The notes: generated by a model not told the origin, from the letters alone. Shown: positions 18,034 through 26,597, numbered from the stretch's first letter. The stretch is 33,992 nt of DNA from Pelotomaculum sp. UBA3103 (GCA_002365855.1 DFAP01000001.1:1966-35957); one strand, 5' to 3'. Numbers and translations are program-made.

Positions 18034-19401
18034 TTACATGGTTAGAGTGCCGCCGGGGGTTTCTATCAGTTTAAGCACGTTCTCTTCCCGGCCGTTAACA
18101 GCATTTACATAGACCAGGAATGTTTCCTGCCCCAGCTTGCCCTGGAACTCATAAGCAAGCTGTTCCTCACTTACCCCAACAGGTATCAAAACCAGTCTTC
18201 CGCCGGAAATTTCAAGCCGGTTGCTGAGAGCGGCCCTGGCCTGCTGCTGTGATATTTTTGGCGCGGGCAAATCCCGCTCCCGGTGAGACATCAGGTACCC
18301 TGAGGTTTCAGCGCCGATTACTTCCCCGTTATCCAGAGCCACAGAAACCTTGACCAGATCGGGGTATATAATAACCCCGTCCTGCACTGCCGCATAGTTA
18401 AACGTAGCGGTGTTTTCGTGGCGCAGGGAATAGGTCGGCTGCATCTCACCGAAGTCCCGCTCTTCTAAAAACCTGGCTGCGTTTTGCTTTGCCGTTTCCA
18501 GGTCAACTGTCTCACCGCCGACCGGCCTGGAGTTCAACATCCAGATTGTCCTGCCGCCCTTCCTGGCAATGTCCATCATTGTTCGATCTCCATTACCTTC
18601 TCCAACCGGCATCACCTCAACACGATAGGACGGAATGCGGCCATTAGTTGTGACGGCTTCCGTAGCGTGGTATTCAACACCCGGCTTCTTGAAGACAAAG
18701 GCAAGTGCTTTGTTTTGTGCCTCTTCCGGGCTGATCTCTTCCAACCCGCCTAAACCCTTTGGTTCGGCCTGCTCCAGGTGCTCAGAGAACGGGCCGTCAT
18801 AAATCAGGGCTGGATATTGCTGCATTCTTTCATCCAGCAGCTGAAAATCGCTGCGCTCTATATTCTCAGGGGGGTTATGCTGCAGGTTTTTCCTGACCTG
18901 ACGCACCAGTTCACTAAAGTAGTAGTTATTTTGGGCTATCTTATACTGCATGCCCTGCAAATCCCGGTTCAATTCCGTTGACTGCTGGTACAGGTCGTTT
19001 AGCGTATCCCACTGCTTTTCGTTAACAGCCCCTCCCTTACCGATCTGCCTGGCGAGGGAGTCGGCGTAATCACCAACCTGTGTTAAAAATTTAGACGTGC
19101 GGCCCGCCAGCGCATCGTTATACACCGGGAGTTGGCCCAAATTGGCCTGAGCAAAGGCTGCCTGCTGGCGCAGGTCCATCAGGTACGTGAGGTCAAGGCG
19201 CGGGTCGGCGACTACCATGCTTTTTGACAGGAGCACCTCCAGGTTCTGCACCTGGTTGGTCATATCAAAAAAAGCGCGCTGGTATTTGTTATCCAAAAAA
19301 ACCTCGAGACTTCTATTTGCTATGCGCTGGTTGTAGCCCCAGTAACCGACCGCTGCAAATGCCAGCAGGCCGGCGGCTGCCAATATGGTCCACCTTCGCA
19401 A
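18034..19401 (-). CDS. ypeB: Germination protein YpeB
   Basis: YpeB is a spore protein needed for correct placement and stability of the cortex-lytic enzyme SleB. The 455 residues show an N-terminal anchor (WTILAAAGLLAFAAVGYWGY) and a helical region rich in Gln (residues 25-230). The C-terminal half has PepSY-type repeats (EEAQNKALAFV, ISQQQARAALSNRL). The start is TTG 19401 behind GGAGG. sleB lies directly upstream, as in Bacillus, where the pair is made in the forespore. Confidence 0.93.
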   Translation of the reverse strand: MRRWTILAAAGLLAFAAVGYWGYNQRIANRSLEVFLDNKYQRAFFDMTNQVQNLEVLLSKSMVVADPRLDLTYLMDLRQQAAFAQANLGQLPVYNDALAGRTSKFLTQVGDYADSLARQIGKGGAVNEKQWDTLNDLYQQSTELNRDLQGMQYKIAQNNYYFSELVRQVRKNLQHNPPENIERSDFQLLDERMQQYPALIYDGPFSEHLEQAEPKGLGGLEEISPEEAQNKALAFVFKKPGVEYHATEAVTTNGRIPSYRVEVMPVGEGNGDRTMMDIARKGGRTIWMLNSRPVGGETVDLETAKQNAARFLEERDFGEMQPTYSLRHENTATFNYAAVQDGVIIYPDLVKVSVALDNGEVIGAETSGYLMSHRERDLPAPKISQQQARAALSNRLEISGGRLVLIPVGVSEEQLAYEFQGKLGQETFLVYVNAVNGREENVLKLIETPGGTLTM

Positions 19402-19533
19402 TTGAAATCCTCCTCTCTGTTACTGTAAAGTTAGCAATATAAAAACTCTGGACAGACTCTTTGACAAACTGTCAAACACCTGAGCCAAGGGCTTGGTGAA
19501 AACCAGGCACAGCTCCCGCTATGTATGACCGTC

Positions 19534-20205
19534 CTACCTGGCAAAGACGTGGTTACCGATGCGTGTGATAATACCCCTGCTCCATATCCACGGGCTTACC
19601 GGTTTGGACGGGTTCCAGAAAAAGAGCGCTCCCCCCGTAGGGTCATACCCACCCATGGCCATCTGGGCCGCCTCGATCGATTCCTGGGTTAAGGGCCTGT
19701 ATGCCTGGCCGTTGGAGATGGACTCAAAAGCGTGATCCTGGTAGATTACACCACTGATAGTCCGGGGGAATGAAGCGCTCCTGGTCCGGTTCAAAATTAC
19801 CGCTCCCACCGCCACCTTTCCAACCAGCGGCTCATTCGCGGCCTCACCTTCAATAACCCGGGCCAACAGGGTTGCTTCACCCCTGTCCGTGGCTACTCCC
19901 CTGGTAACAGCGGGAGCCCCCTGGGGCGCAGTAAGTCCCATAGCGGCGCGTGTGGCCGGACCAACCACCCCGTCCGGAATAAGGCCGTTGCTGCTTTGAA
20001 ACCTTTGAACAGCGCGGAATGTCTCACCGCCGTACACGCTATCCAGCGAAGCTTTATAGTAACCCCACTGGCTCAACTTTTGCTGAACCTGGTATACATC
20101 GTCTCCTCTGCTTCCCCAGTAAAGAGACCCTCCCTGTGCCGCCGCCTGCCGCCATTGCATGAATCCCCCGGTCACAACCAGGGCAATAAGGCCGGCTACG
20201 AACAA
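19534..20205 (-). CDS. sleB: Spore cortex-lytic enzyme SleB
   Basis: SleB is a lytic transglycosylase that opens spore cortex peptidoglycan at germination. It has an N-terminal signal segment, a peptidoglycan-binding domain (YWGSRGDDVYQVQQKLSQWG to GVVGPATRAAMGL) and a C-terminal hydrolase-2 domain (LLARVIEGEAANEPLVGKVA; GALFFWNPSKP). The conventional start TTG 20205 gives a signal without positive charge. The frame stays open to ATT 20244, which has AGGTGA six bases upstream and adds IIKNNFFRKKAVV, a proper basic n-region. The true start may therefore be an ATT codon. A possible forespore -10 (CATAATA, minus strand at 20299-20293) lies about 50 bases upstream, but its -35 is poor. Confidence 0.93.
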   Translation of the reverse strand: MFVAGLIALVVTGGFMQWRQAAAQGGSLYWGSRGDDVYQVQQKLSQWGYYKASLDSVYGGETFRAVQRFQSSNGLIPDGVVGPATRAAMGLTAPQGAPAVTRGVATDRGEATLLARVIEGEAANEPLVGKVAVGAVILNRTRSASFPRTISGVIYQDHAFESISNGQAYRPLTQESIEAAQMAMGGYDPTGGALFFWNPSKPVSPWIWSRGIITRIGNHVFAR

Positions 20206-20321
20206 GACAACTGCCTTTTTTCTAAAAAAGTTGTTCTTAATAATACGTGCTCACCTCCCACTATTTTTTATATTTTTTCTTAAAATTCCAGATATTATGT
20301 AGACATTACTACCGTAATTTT

Positions 20322-20356
20322 AAAACAAAAAACCCGGAGGATATTTAACCCCCGGG
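20322..20356 (-). terminator. Intrinsic terminator of dsrC
   Basis: CCCGGGGG (20356-20349) and CCTCCGGG (20340-20333) form an 8-bp stem with one G-T pair and an eight-base loop on the minus strand, followed by a T run. Confidence 0.85.
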
Positions 20357-20419
20357 ATCACTGGACAAAAGATGTGGGAATATATTTTATTTGATCAAAA
20401 CCTAAATTTGTCTATTAAT

Positions 20420-20737
20420 CTATACGCAGCCGGTAGGCTTTGGCAGGCCGGCCAATTTGCAGGCGCCCTTACCCGGGCCTGTTGGGAAGAGCTCATAAAT
20501 ATATTTCAGGGTGAATCCGGTTTCTTTGCAGAGATTCCTGATCATCGGGGCAATCTGAAAAAGCTCAAAATATTCCCGCAGGTAATTGATCACTTTCCAG
20601 TGGTCACCGGTGAGTTCGGCAATGCCTTCAGCGGCGGCAAAGGCCCTGGCTAAATCTTCACTCCATTCGTCCGGCTCAATGATAAATCCATCATCATCAA
20701 GCTCAATTTCCTTTCCGTCAATAATGATGCATGGCAT
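20420..20737 (-). CDS. dsrC: DsrC/TusE-family sulfur carrier protein
   Basis: This 105-residue protein ends CKLAGLPKPTGCV. Cys104 is penultimate and Cys93 lies eleven residues before it, the pair that defines true DsrC, the trisulfide carrier of dissimilatory sulfite reductase. TusE proteins keep only the last. Other family motifs are DDDGFIIEPDEWSEDLARAFA, LTGDHWKVINYLREYF and QIAPMIRNLCKETG. The ATG at 20737 follows GGAGGTG. It has its own promoter and terminator and no sulfite reductase genes beside it, so it is a stand-alone unit. It implies sulfite reduction in the organism or its ancestry. Confidence 0.95.
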   Translation of the reverse strand: MPCIIIDGKEIELDDDGFIIEPDEWSEDLARAFAAAEGIAELTGDHWKVINYLREYFELFQIAPMIRNLCKETGFTLKYIYELFPTGPGKGACKLAGLPKPTGCV

Positions 20738-20835
20738 TTAAAAAAGCACCTCCAAAATAACTTCCAAAGTAAAATTGGTCTTATTGTGAGCCATAAAGAC
20801 ACTTTATAAAGCGAATAAGATTCTTTACATGTTAA

Positions 20836-20864
20836 AAGATATCACGGAGCGGATTATTCGTCAA
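20836..20864 (-). promoter_or_regulatory. Sigma-A promoter of dsrC
   Basis: TTGACG (20864-20859), a 17-base spacer and TATCTT (20841-20836) on the minus strand, about 100 bases ahead of dsrC. The leader between contains a small stem (GTCTT/AAGAC). Confidence 0.75.
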
Positions 20865-20950
20865 TGCATGCTATTTTATATTTTTGCCTCGAGAGGGACA
20901 ATTACCTCAGGATAAAGTTACTCCGCCTTCACCCGCTCATAACCGGGCGC

Positions 20951-21238
20951 ACATAAAGAGAGAAGGCTAAAAGCCTTCTCTCAAAAAGCGACCATCCCTA
21001 CAGCAAGCCATTCCCGAAGTTCAACCTGTTCAAACAATGTCTCACAACGAATTTAACAAGATAGGTTACGCTCTATTGAACTTGCAAACATCCAGTTACT
21101 ACCAACCAACCAGAATTATGGAAATCCCCAATACTCAAAAAACACAACCCTTGGACTGGATCCCTACTTGCAATAAACCTGAAACACATTCAGTAGCTTC
21201 CTGCAAATTAACCCTAAGTCTCTGTAAGGATGGTGCTT
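20951..21238 (-). ncRNA. Candidate structured non-coding RNA, family not recognised
   Basis: This gene-free stretch has all parts of an RNA gene on the minus strand: a promoter at 21245-21273, a folded body and a strong terminator. The two ends of the body close on each other: ACCATCCTTACAG (21234-21222) with CTGTAGGGATGGT (21003-20991), 13 pairs including one G-T. Inside are three arms. They are CTGAA/TTCAG (21179-21193), ATCCAGT/ACTGGAT with flanking TTGCAA/TTGCAA (21082-21173), and AAGTTCAA/TTGAACTT (21083-21017). The terminator is GAGAGAAGGC-TTTTA-GCCTTCTCTC (20982-20958) plus TTTATGT. The total is about 288 bases. It lacks tmRNA, SRP and RNase P landmarks. A 6S-like role is possible, but the fold looks branched rather than rod-like. 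Confidence 0.55.
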
Positions 21239-21244
21239 AACTAA

Positions 21245-21273
21245 ATACTAACACAACAGCCCCGAAAAGGCAA
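21245..21273 (-). promoter_or_regulatory. Promoter of the candidate RNA
   Basis: TTGCCT (21273-21268), a 17-base spacer and TAGTAT (21250-21245) on the minus strand. The predicted start falls a few bases before the closing stem of the RNA. Confidence 0.65.
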
Positions 21274-21380
21274 CTGTTTTTTGCTAAACACTTCCCGTTT
21301 CAGAGCTTCATGGCCATTAATATAATAACAATATCGGTTGTTCAAAAAAGGGGAAAGCATTACCTCGAAGTTGATTGACT

Positions 21381-21863
21381 CTACTTGTGATACGGCTCGC
21401 CCCTGGCGATCTTAAACCAGCGAAAAACCTGTTCCAGCAGAATAACCCGCACCAGTTGGTGGGGGAAGGTCATTCTTGAAAAAGAAAGCCTGAAGTCGGA
21501 ACGCTCCAGTACCCTTTGGGAGAGGCCGAGTGACCCGCCAATGGCAAATGTAATGTCGCTTTTACCCTCCAGGGCCAAATTATCCAGCAGCCCGGCCATC
21601 TCTTCCGAAGAGCGCATTACTCCCTTTTGGTCCAATGCAACCAGGCAAGTGCCCGGCTGCAGGCGTTTGAGAAGACGATCCCCTTCTTTTTCCACGACTT
21701 TTTCAAGCATGGCCGGGGTTGATTTATCTGAAAATCCCTCGTCGTTTACTTCAACTACCTTGACTCTGGCATAAGGCGGCAGCCTTTTCAGGTACTCGGC
21801 CGCGCCAGCGGCCCAAAAACCCTCTTTCAGGCGCCCCACAGCCAGGATGGTGATATGAAGCAT
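21381..21863 (-). CDS. rlmH: 23S rRNA (pseudouridine1915-N3)-methyltransferase RlmH
   Basis: RlmH is a SPOUT-fold methyltransferase that methylates pseudouridine 1915 in helix 69 of 23S rRNA with SAM. At 160 aa it has normal length. Motifs are MLHITILAVGRLKE, the SAM-binding FAIGGSLGLSQRVLERSD, LSFSRMTFPHQLVRVILLEQVFRW and the conserved C-terminal GEPYHK. The ATG at 21863 follows GGGGGAT. It lies 38 bases after murA, beyond a terminator hairpin. Confidence 0.97.
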   Translation of the reverse strand: MLHITILAVGRLKEGFWAAGAAEYLKRLPPYARVKVVEVNDEGFSDKSTPAMLEKVVEKEGDRLLKRLQPGTCLVALDQKGVMRSSEEMAGLLDNLALEGKSDITFAIGGSLGLSQRVLERSDFRLSFSRMTFPHQLVRVILLEQVFRWFKIARGEPYHK

Positions 21864-21881
21864 AGCAATCCCCCAAAAGAA

Positions 21882-21903
21882 AAAAGCGTGTTTGCACGCT
21901 TTT
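21882..21903 (-). terminator. Terminator between murA and rlmH
   Basis: AAAAGCGTG and CACGCTTTT (21903-21895 with 21890-21882) form a nine-bp stem with a four-base loop on the minus strand, followed by TTCTTTT. It overlaps the last bases of murA. Confidence 0.75.
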
Positions 21904-23158
21904 ATTTTCTCCAGATCTGAGCACCCAAAGACCTCAGCCTGTCTTCTAAATTATGGTATCCCCTGTCTATAAACCCGGCGTTGCAGATCTCGGTTTCCCC
22001 TTTTGCCATCAGTCCCGCCACGATCAGGGCGGCGCCCGCGCGAAGGTCAGATGCTTTTACCTGAGCGCCTTGAAGGGACTCCACACCTTCAATAACCGCC
22101 ATCCGGCCCTCTACCTTTATTCTGGCGCCCATCCTCATCAGTTCATCCGCAACCATGAAACGGTTTTCAAAGATATTTTCAACCATAACGCTGGTGCCCG
22201 GCACAACCGAAAGCATAGCCATTAACTGCGACTGCATGTCGGTGGGAAATCCGGGATAGGGCATGGTCTTAATGTCAATAGAGCGCAAGGGGTTGGCGGC
22301 GGTGACACGTAAATTGTCTTCCTCCTCAGCAATATCAACATTAGCTTCCCTGAGCTTAGCGATTAGCGGCTGCAGGTGTGCCGGAATAAGATTCTCTATG
22401 GTGACATCGCCCCCGGTGGCTGCTGCCGCCACCATGAAGGTTCCCGCCTCGATCCGGTCAGGTATAACAGGGTAGCGCACACTCCCTCCGAGAGAGGAGA
22501 CCCCATCAATCCTTATAACGTCTGTTCCTGCTCCCCTAACCTTTGCGCCCATGGTATTCAGGAAGCTGGCCAGGTCAACGACCTCCGGCTCTTTGGCCGC
22601 GTTCTCAATGAGTGTTTGTCCATCTGCCAGGCAGGCGGCCATCATGATATTTTCAGTCGCCCCCACACTTGGAAAGTCCAGATAAATTCTGGACCCTTTC
22701 AGTCGCCCCGGCGCTCTCCCGCAGACACAGCCGTGTTCCAGGGTGAGATCCGCACCCAGACCCGTCAGTCCTTTAAAATGAAGATCCATGGGACGAATGC
22801 CGATATTACAGCCTCCCGGCAGCGCCACCCGGGCTCTGCCGAATCTTGCCAGCATGGGGCCCAGAAGGAGATTAGACGCCCTAAGTTTTTTGACCAGGTG
22901 GAATGGCGCCCCCGTGTTGACTTTCACAGGTGGAACTATTTTTAGAATTTCCTGGTTTTCCCAATTGACAGAAAACCCCAGGCTGTTGATGATTTCGATC
23001 ATTACCCGAACATCGCTGATATCAGGTACATTTTCAATAACTGTTTCGTTCTCGGAAAGAATGGAAGCGCACAAAAGAGCCAGGGAGGCATTTTTGGCGC
23101 CGCATATCTTAACTCTGCCACGCAGGGGCTTCCCCCCGGCTATAACGATTTTTCCCAT
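21902..23158 (-). CDS. murA: UDP-N-acetylglucosamine 1-carboxyvinyltransferase
   Basis: MurA performs the first committed step of peptidoglycan synthesis, transferring enolpyruvate from PEP to UDP-GlcNAc. The 418 residues hold the EPSP-synthase fold. It has the substrate residues Lys22-Asn23 (ICGAKNASLA) and the catalytic Cys117 in LPGGCNIGIRPMDLH. Fosfomycin targets this cysteine, so the usual sensitive residue is present. FPSVGATENIMMAA and YPGFPTDMQSQ are also typical. The ATG at 23158 is at MGKIVIAGG. The neighbours rlmH and a gluzincin share the strand. Confidence 0.97.
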   Translation of the reverse strand: MGKIVIAGGKPLRGRVKICGAKNASLALLCASILSENETVIENVPDISDVRVMIEIINSLGFSVNWENQEILKIVPPVKVNTGAPFHLVKKLRASNLLLGPMLARFGRARVALPGGCNIGIRPMDLHFKGLTGLGADLTLEHGCVCGRAPGRLKGSRIYLDFPSVGATENIMMAACLADGQTLIENAAKEPEVVDLASFLNTMGAKVRGAGTDVIRIDGVSSLGGSVRYPVIPDRIEAGTFMVAAAATGGDVTIENLIPAHLQPLIAKLREANVDIAEEEDNLRVTAANPLRSIDIKTMPYPGFPTDMQSQLMAMLSVVPGTSVMVENIFENRFMVADELMRMGARIKVEGRMAVIEGVESLQGAQVKASDLRAGAALIVAGLMAKGETEICNAGFIDRGYHNLEDRLRSLGAQIWRK

Positions 23159-23274
23159 AAATGCCCTCCCGGGAATTCAAACTCCAAGTAATCCGTTGTT
23201 CAACGACACACCAGTTAAAATATTCGTCCCAAAATGCCGAATTCCTGCTGCTTCCAAAAGAATGAATTAATGGA

Positions 23275-24186
23275 TTAAAAAGAATGATTTAAGGCCCATT
23301 CCCAGCAGTTCACTTCAAAACGGGAGGCATCTATCTGCATGACGTCCTGCATAGCTTTATTGAAATCGCTGCCGCGCCCCAGCTCTTTAATTAAATCAAA
23401 TAGCGCCTTTTCACCTGAATGGTGAACGATGTAGCGCACGGCTGCAAAAGATTGCCTGTAGGCCAGGGACTGGTTGGGGAGATCATCAAAGTCTATCGTA
23501 AGATCTTTCATGGAGTACAGAGTTTGTCTCAGCGAACCGTATGAATCGTTAAATTCAAACCCGGTAAGTTTATATTCCTCGTACTGCGCCACCCCTTCGG
23601 TAAACCAGCGGGGATAGTTGCCGCCTGTAAGGTAGTCGACCATCAGGTGGGTAAGCTCGTGGGCCATGGGACCAGAAGAAACAAATACATCCCTGACCCG
23701 GCCCGGCTCGCTTTCTTCAATCCATGCCTCAGGCGCAAGCACCCGGACAGTACCGGCCCAGTAAACGCCCATGGCGCTTTCATTGGCTTCCCAACCAAAA
23801 CTCCTGTTTATTTCCTCCCTGGTGGAATGCAAAATGATCGGGATCCTGGAGCGAGGGGTGAAACCGAAGTCCTCAGTTACAGGGTGATAAAACCGCTCGG
23901 CTGTAGCTAACACCAGGGTCGCGCTGTCCCTGTCCTCCGGCTTAAATTTTACGTAAAAATGCTCCGATGTCAACTTGTCCATGTTCCAGGATCCGATTAC
24001 AGTATGCAGCTTCACAAGTTCCCTGACTGCGCCGTAGCCGTAAAACCTGACCGCCGCCGGGAATTTCCCCATCATTGTTACAGTTAAAATAAAGACTACG
24101 GCAATAATTTTTATGCCCCAGCCTTTTAATATAACGTTACGAGGCCCGGGGGCGCTTCCTGTGGTGTTCTCAACTTCGGTCTCCAT
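23275..24186 (-). CDS. Membrane-anchored gluzincin peptidase (peptidase MA-like)
   Basis: This 303-residue protein has a short cytosolic N-terminus and one transmembrane helix (about residues 23-42). An extracytoplasmic zinc-peptidase domain follows. The motif HELTH at 176-180 with Glu197 in WFTEGVAQYEE is the gluzincin HExxH...E arrangement of the MA family. Length and layout fit the peptidase-MA-like proteins common in Clostridia. Their substrates are unknown. The start is ATG 24186 with a modest G-rich ribosome site. It is separated from the TPR gene upstream by a terminator. Confidence 0.85.
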   Translation of the reverse strand: METEVENTTGSAPGPRNVILKGWGIKIIAVVFILTVTMMGKFPAAVRFYGYGAVRELVKLHTVIGSWNMDKLTSEHFYVKFKPEDRDSATLVLATAERFYHPVTEDFGFTPRSRIPIILHSTREEINRSFGWEANESAMGVYWAGTVRVLAPEAWIEESEPGRVRDVFVSSGPMAHELTHLMVDYLTGGNYPRWFTEGVAQYEEYKLTGFEFNDSYGSLRQTLYSMKDLTIDFDDLPNQSLAYRQSFAAVRYIVHHSGEKALFDLIKELGRGSDFNKAMQDVMQIDASRFEVNCWEWALNHSF

Positions 24187-24265
24187 TTACTAACCCCCTG
24201 ACTAATTGGTTGACCAGTTTCATTATAAAGCCATGGCTGAGCCCTTCCTAGCGGAAATTATATAC

Positions 24266-24316
24266 ATAAAAAAACCCGCACACGGCTTGCCTTTGCACAA
24301 GCTTGATGCGGGTTTT
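24266..24316 (-). terminator. Terminator after the TPR gene
   Basis: AAAACCCGCA (24271-24280) pairs perfectly with TGCGGGTTTT (24307-24316). An inner CTTG/CAAG pairing extends the stem. The minus strand ends in a seven-T run; the plus strand has a shorter one, so it could act both ways. Confidence 0.8.
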
Positions 24317-24366
24317 AATGGTATTCATTTGGGATTGACTGATGTGTCCCTGTTTTATTTTCTAGA

Positions 24367-24957
24367 TCACTGCTCAGAGCCCGTTAACGCCTTCCATTCT
24401 TCAATAACCTGTTTTGCCTTTTCTACCTCAGGCCCTTCCCGGGCAATTTCAATAAACTTCTCCAGCTCTGTAATTCCCGCAGGATAATTTTTTTTACCAG
24501 CGCCAAGGACATATCCGTAAAGGAGGCGGGCATTTTTATTCTCAGGGTCCATTTTAATTTGTTCCTGAAGATGGGTAACAGCCTGATCATACTCGCCGGT
24601 GTAATAATAAACTGTAGCTATGTCAATGCGGGCCTCAGCATTCTTGGGGTCTACGGCCAGGACCTGCTCATAGGTTTCTGCAGCCTGATCCGGGTTGCCA
24701 ACGTATAGGTAAGCCTCAGCAAGTTCCATCAGCACATTTGTATCGCCGGGATTTTCCCTGGCCATGACCTCCAGACCGGAAAGTCTCTCCTGAAGCGTCT
24801 GCTGCGAGAAATTGCCATCTTGTGTTTCACCGCCGCCCATCTGACCCTGAAATAATCCGGCCAGCGGAATAACCAGGCCGATAGCAATCAGGACGGTAAC
24901 AGTAATGAAAACGGCTTTCTGCAGCCGGTTTCTTCTAAATGGTTTTCGAACAGCCAA
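24367..24957 (-). CDS. TPR-repeat membrane-anchored protein
   Basis: This 196-residue protein has a basic N-terminus (VRKPFRRNRLQK), one transmembrane helix (AVFITVTVLIAIGLVIPLA) and about three tetratricopeptide repeats (NVLMELAEAYLYVGNPDQAAETYEQV; ARIDIATVYYYTGEYDQAVTHLQEQI). TPRs bind partner proteins, but no partner can be named. I place the start at TTG 24957, behind GAGGTGA. An ATG at 24993 is in frame but lies within a good promoter (24976-25003), so it cannot be in the transcript. Confidence 0.85.
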   Translation of the reverse strand: MAVRKPFRRNRLQKAVFITVTVLIAIGLVIPLAGLFQGQMGGGETQDGNFSQQTLQERLSGLEVMARENPGDTNVLMELAEAYLYVGNPDQAAETYEQVLAVDPKNAEARIDIATVYYYTGEYDQAVTHLQEQIKMDPENKNARLLYGYVLGAGKKNYPAGITELEKFIEIAREGPEVEKAKQVIEEWKALTGSEQ

Positions 24958-24975
24958 TTTACTCACCTCAAAAGT

Positions 24976-25003
24976 ATTATAGCATTGTTGCATGAGTTTT
25001 CAA
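24976..25003 (-). promoter_or_regulatory. Sigma-A promoter of the TPR gene
   Basis: TTGAAA (25003-24998), a 16-base spacer and TATAAT (24981-24976) on the minus strand. The predicted transcript starts just ahead of the ribosome site of the TTG start at 24957. Confidence 0.8.
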
Positions 25004-25110
25004 GAAGTATTGAAAATGGAAAAACCACCCGGAACTTGTTGCCCGCGCGGCGGCGTCAGGGACCGCTTTAAGGTTTTTACGGCCTCTATATAAGGCCGGA
25101 AGGCAATTTT

Positions 25111-26529
25111 TTAAGGAAGATAATTTACAGGGTTGCGGGGTTCTCCGTTAATCAGCACCTCAAAGTGCAGGTGGGGCCCCGTGGAACGCCCGGTGGAGCC
25201 TACATATCCTATGAGCTGTCCCCTTTCCACTGTTTGGCCGCGTTTTACATTTATTGATGACAGGTGTGCATACTTGGTCACAAGCCCTCCGCCGTGGGAT
25301 ATTTCAATAATATTGCCGTAGCCGCCTGACCAGCCTGCCCCAATAATGGTACCGCCGGCGGAAGCCACTACTTTATACCCGTAACCGGCGCCGATATCAA
25401 TACCTTCATGCATCCTGCCGCTGCGCATCCCGAAATATGATACTATGCCGCCCGCACAGGGCCAGTTCAGCCGACCGTTACCGCCACGGGAAGCCAGCAG
25501 GTTCAGTGAGCCTCTGGCCACTACCTCCGGCGTGGACTCACTTAAGATTTTCTGATCCAGGACTTCCCTCTCGGTTTCAAAACCGTTTTCACGGATGATC
25601 CGGTATGTTACAAGCCTCTTGCCTGGCACACCCCTGCGGATGATCATCTTTTCCCCGTACAAGAGGTTATCATCTGTCCGCACCTCAACATCATACGGCG
25701 TGTCTTCCTCGAGAGTGACCTCGCGGGTTGCCAGGACCGTGATCAACGGGTGCTCTTTACTCAGGTTCAGTACCTGGCCGATGCTTAAACGCTCCGGGTC
25801 CAGGCCGGGATTGGTAAACTCAATCTGGTCCATATCAATTTTGACTGAGCGAGCTATGTCCCATAAAGTATCTCCGTCTTTTACCGTATACTGCTGGATT
25901 TTGCGAGCTCCCAGAAGGACTACATTTTTGGCTGTTTCCAGATCAAGCACACTCTGCAAATCAGCGGGCGCCTCTACCAGCTCTATTCTTTCCTTAAACT
26001 CGAGCTGTTCGCCGGTTTCAGTCGGGAACACCGATTTCAGCCAGGCAAGCAGCTCTTCAGCATCTTTCTTTTGGGCCACACAAACCTTTGTTTCACCGTT
26101 TACCACTATAGCCGTGCTGTTTTGTGTAAAGGTAAGGGCATTATCCAATCTTTCAGCCAAAGAATCGCAATCAAGAATATCTTCCTGTTTTACTTTGATT
26201 CCTCGATAGCTGATTTTTTCCGACACGGCCACGGACCAGCCGGACTGGTCTGACTTCAGCCTGATCAGCCCACTCAAGGCTTCCCTGGCAGTGCCCTCAT
26301 CGGCTGCTATGGCCACGACATTTCCATTTACAGTCACGGCACAAGCGTTCCCGCTAAACGCGGCAAACGCAGACAGAGCCAGAACGTAATACAGCACTAC
26401 CCCCAGAACAATTCTTTTGGCTACGGACAGCCGGGACAGCCATTGCTGAATAATGGCTAAATAGGCAAACACTATAATGAGTCTTTCCGGCCATGAAGGG
26501 CGTCGCGGTCCTTTATCTTTGGACGGCAA
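25111..26529 (-). CDS. LysM-G5-M23 cell-wall endopeptidase
   Basis: This 472-residue wall hydrolase has an N-terminal transmembrane anchor (about 36-57, VAKRIVLGVVLYYVLALSAF) and a low-similarity region. A LysM (YTVKDGDTLWDIARSVKI) follows, then a G5 domain (ITVLATREVTLEEDTPYDVE to VVARG) and a C-terminal M23 domain. M23 ligands are in MHEGIDIG and GPHLHFEV. The start is placed at TTG 26529 with GGAGAGG six bases before. The longer frame from 26574 would start upstream of this site without one of its own. The architecture resembles the spore or vegetative wall peptidases of Clostridia. An 8-base anti-Shine-Dalgarno lies in the leader. Confidence 0.92.
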   Translation of the reverse strand: MPSKDKGPRRPSWPERLIIVFAYLAIIQQWLSRLSVAKRIVLGVVLYYVLALSAFAAFSGNACAVTVNGNVVAIAADEGTAREALSGLIRLKSDQSGWSVAVSEKISYRGIKVKQEDILDCDSLAERLDNALTFTQNSTAIVVNGETKVCVAQKKDAEELLAWLKSVFPTETGEQLEFKERIELVEAPADLQSVLDLETAKNVVLLGARKIQQYTVKDGDTLWDIARSVKIDMDQIEFTNPGLDPERLSIGQVLNLSKEHPLITVLATREVTLEEDTPYDVEVRTDDNLLYGEKMIIRRGVPGKRLVTYRIIRENGFETEREVLDQKILSESTPEVVARGSLNLLASRGGNGRLNWPCAGGIVSYFGMRSGRMHEGIDIGAGYGYKVVASAGGTIIGAGWSGGYGNIIEISHGGGLVTKYAHLSSINVKRGQTVERGQLIGYVGSTGRSTGPHLHFEVLINGEPRNPVNYLP

Positions 26530-26597
26530 ACACGTCCTCTCCTTTCGGCCAAACAGTGAATCACAATTTGGCAAGCCACCTTATGGTTCCTTTAGGA

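Noticed and set aside
21037..21240. Plus-strand frame of 67 codons
   Set aside because: There is no ribosome site and low-complexity composition. It lies antisense to the RNA unit whose promoter, stems and terminator explain the region better.
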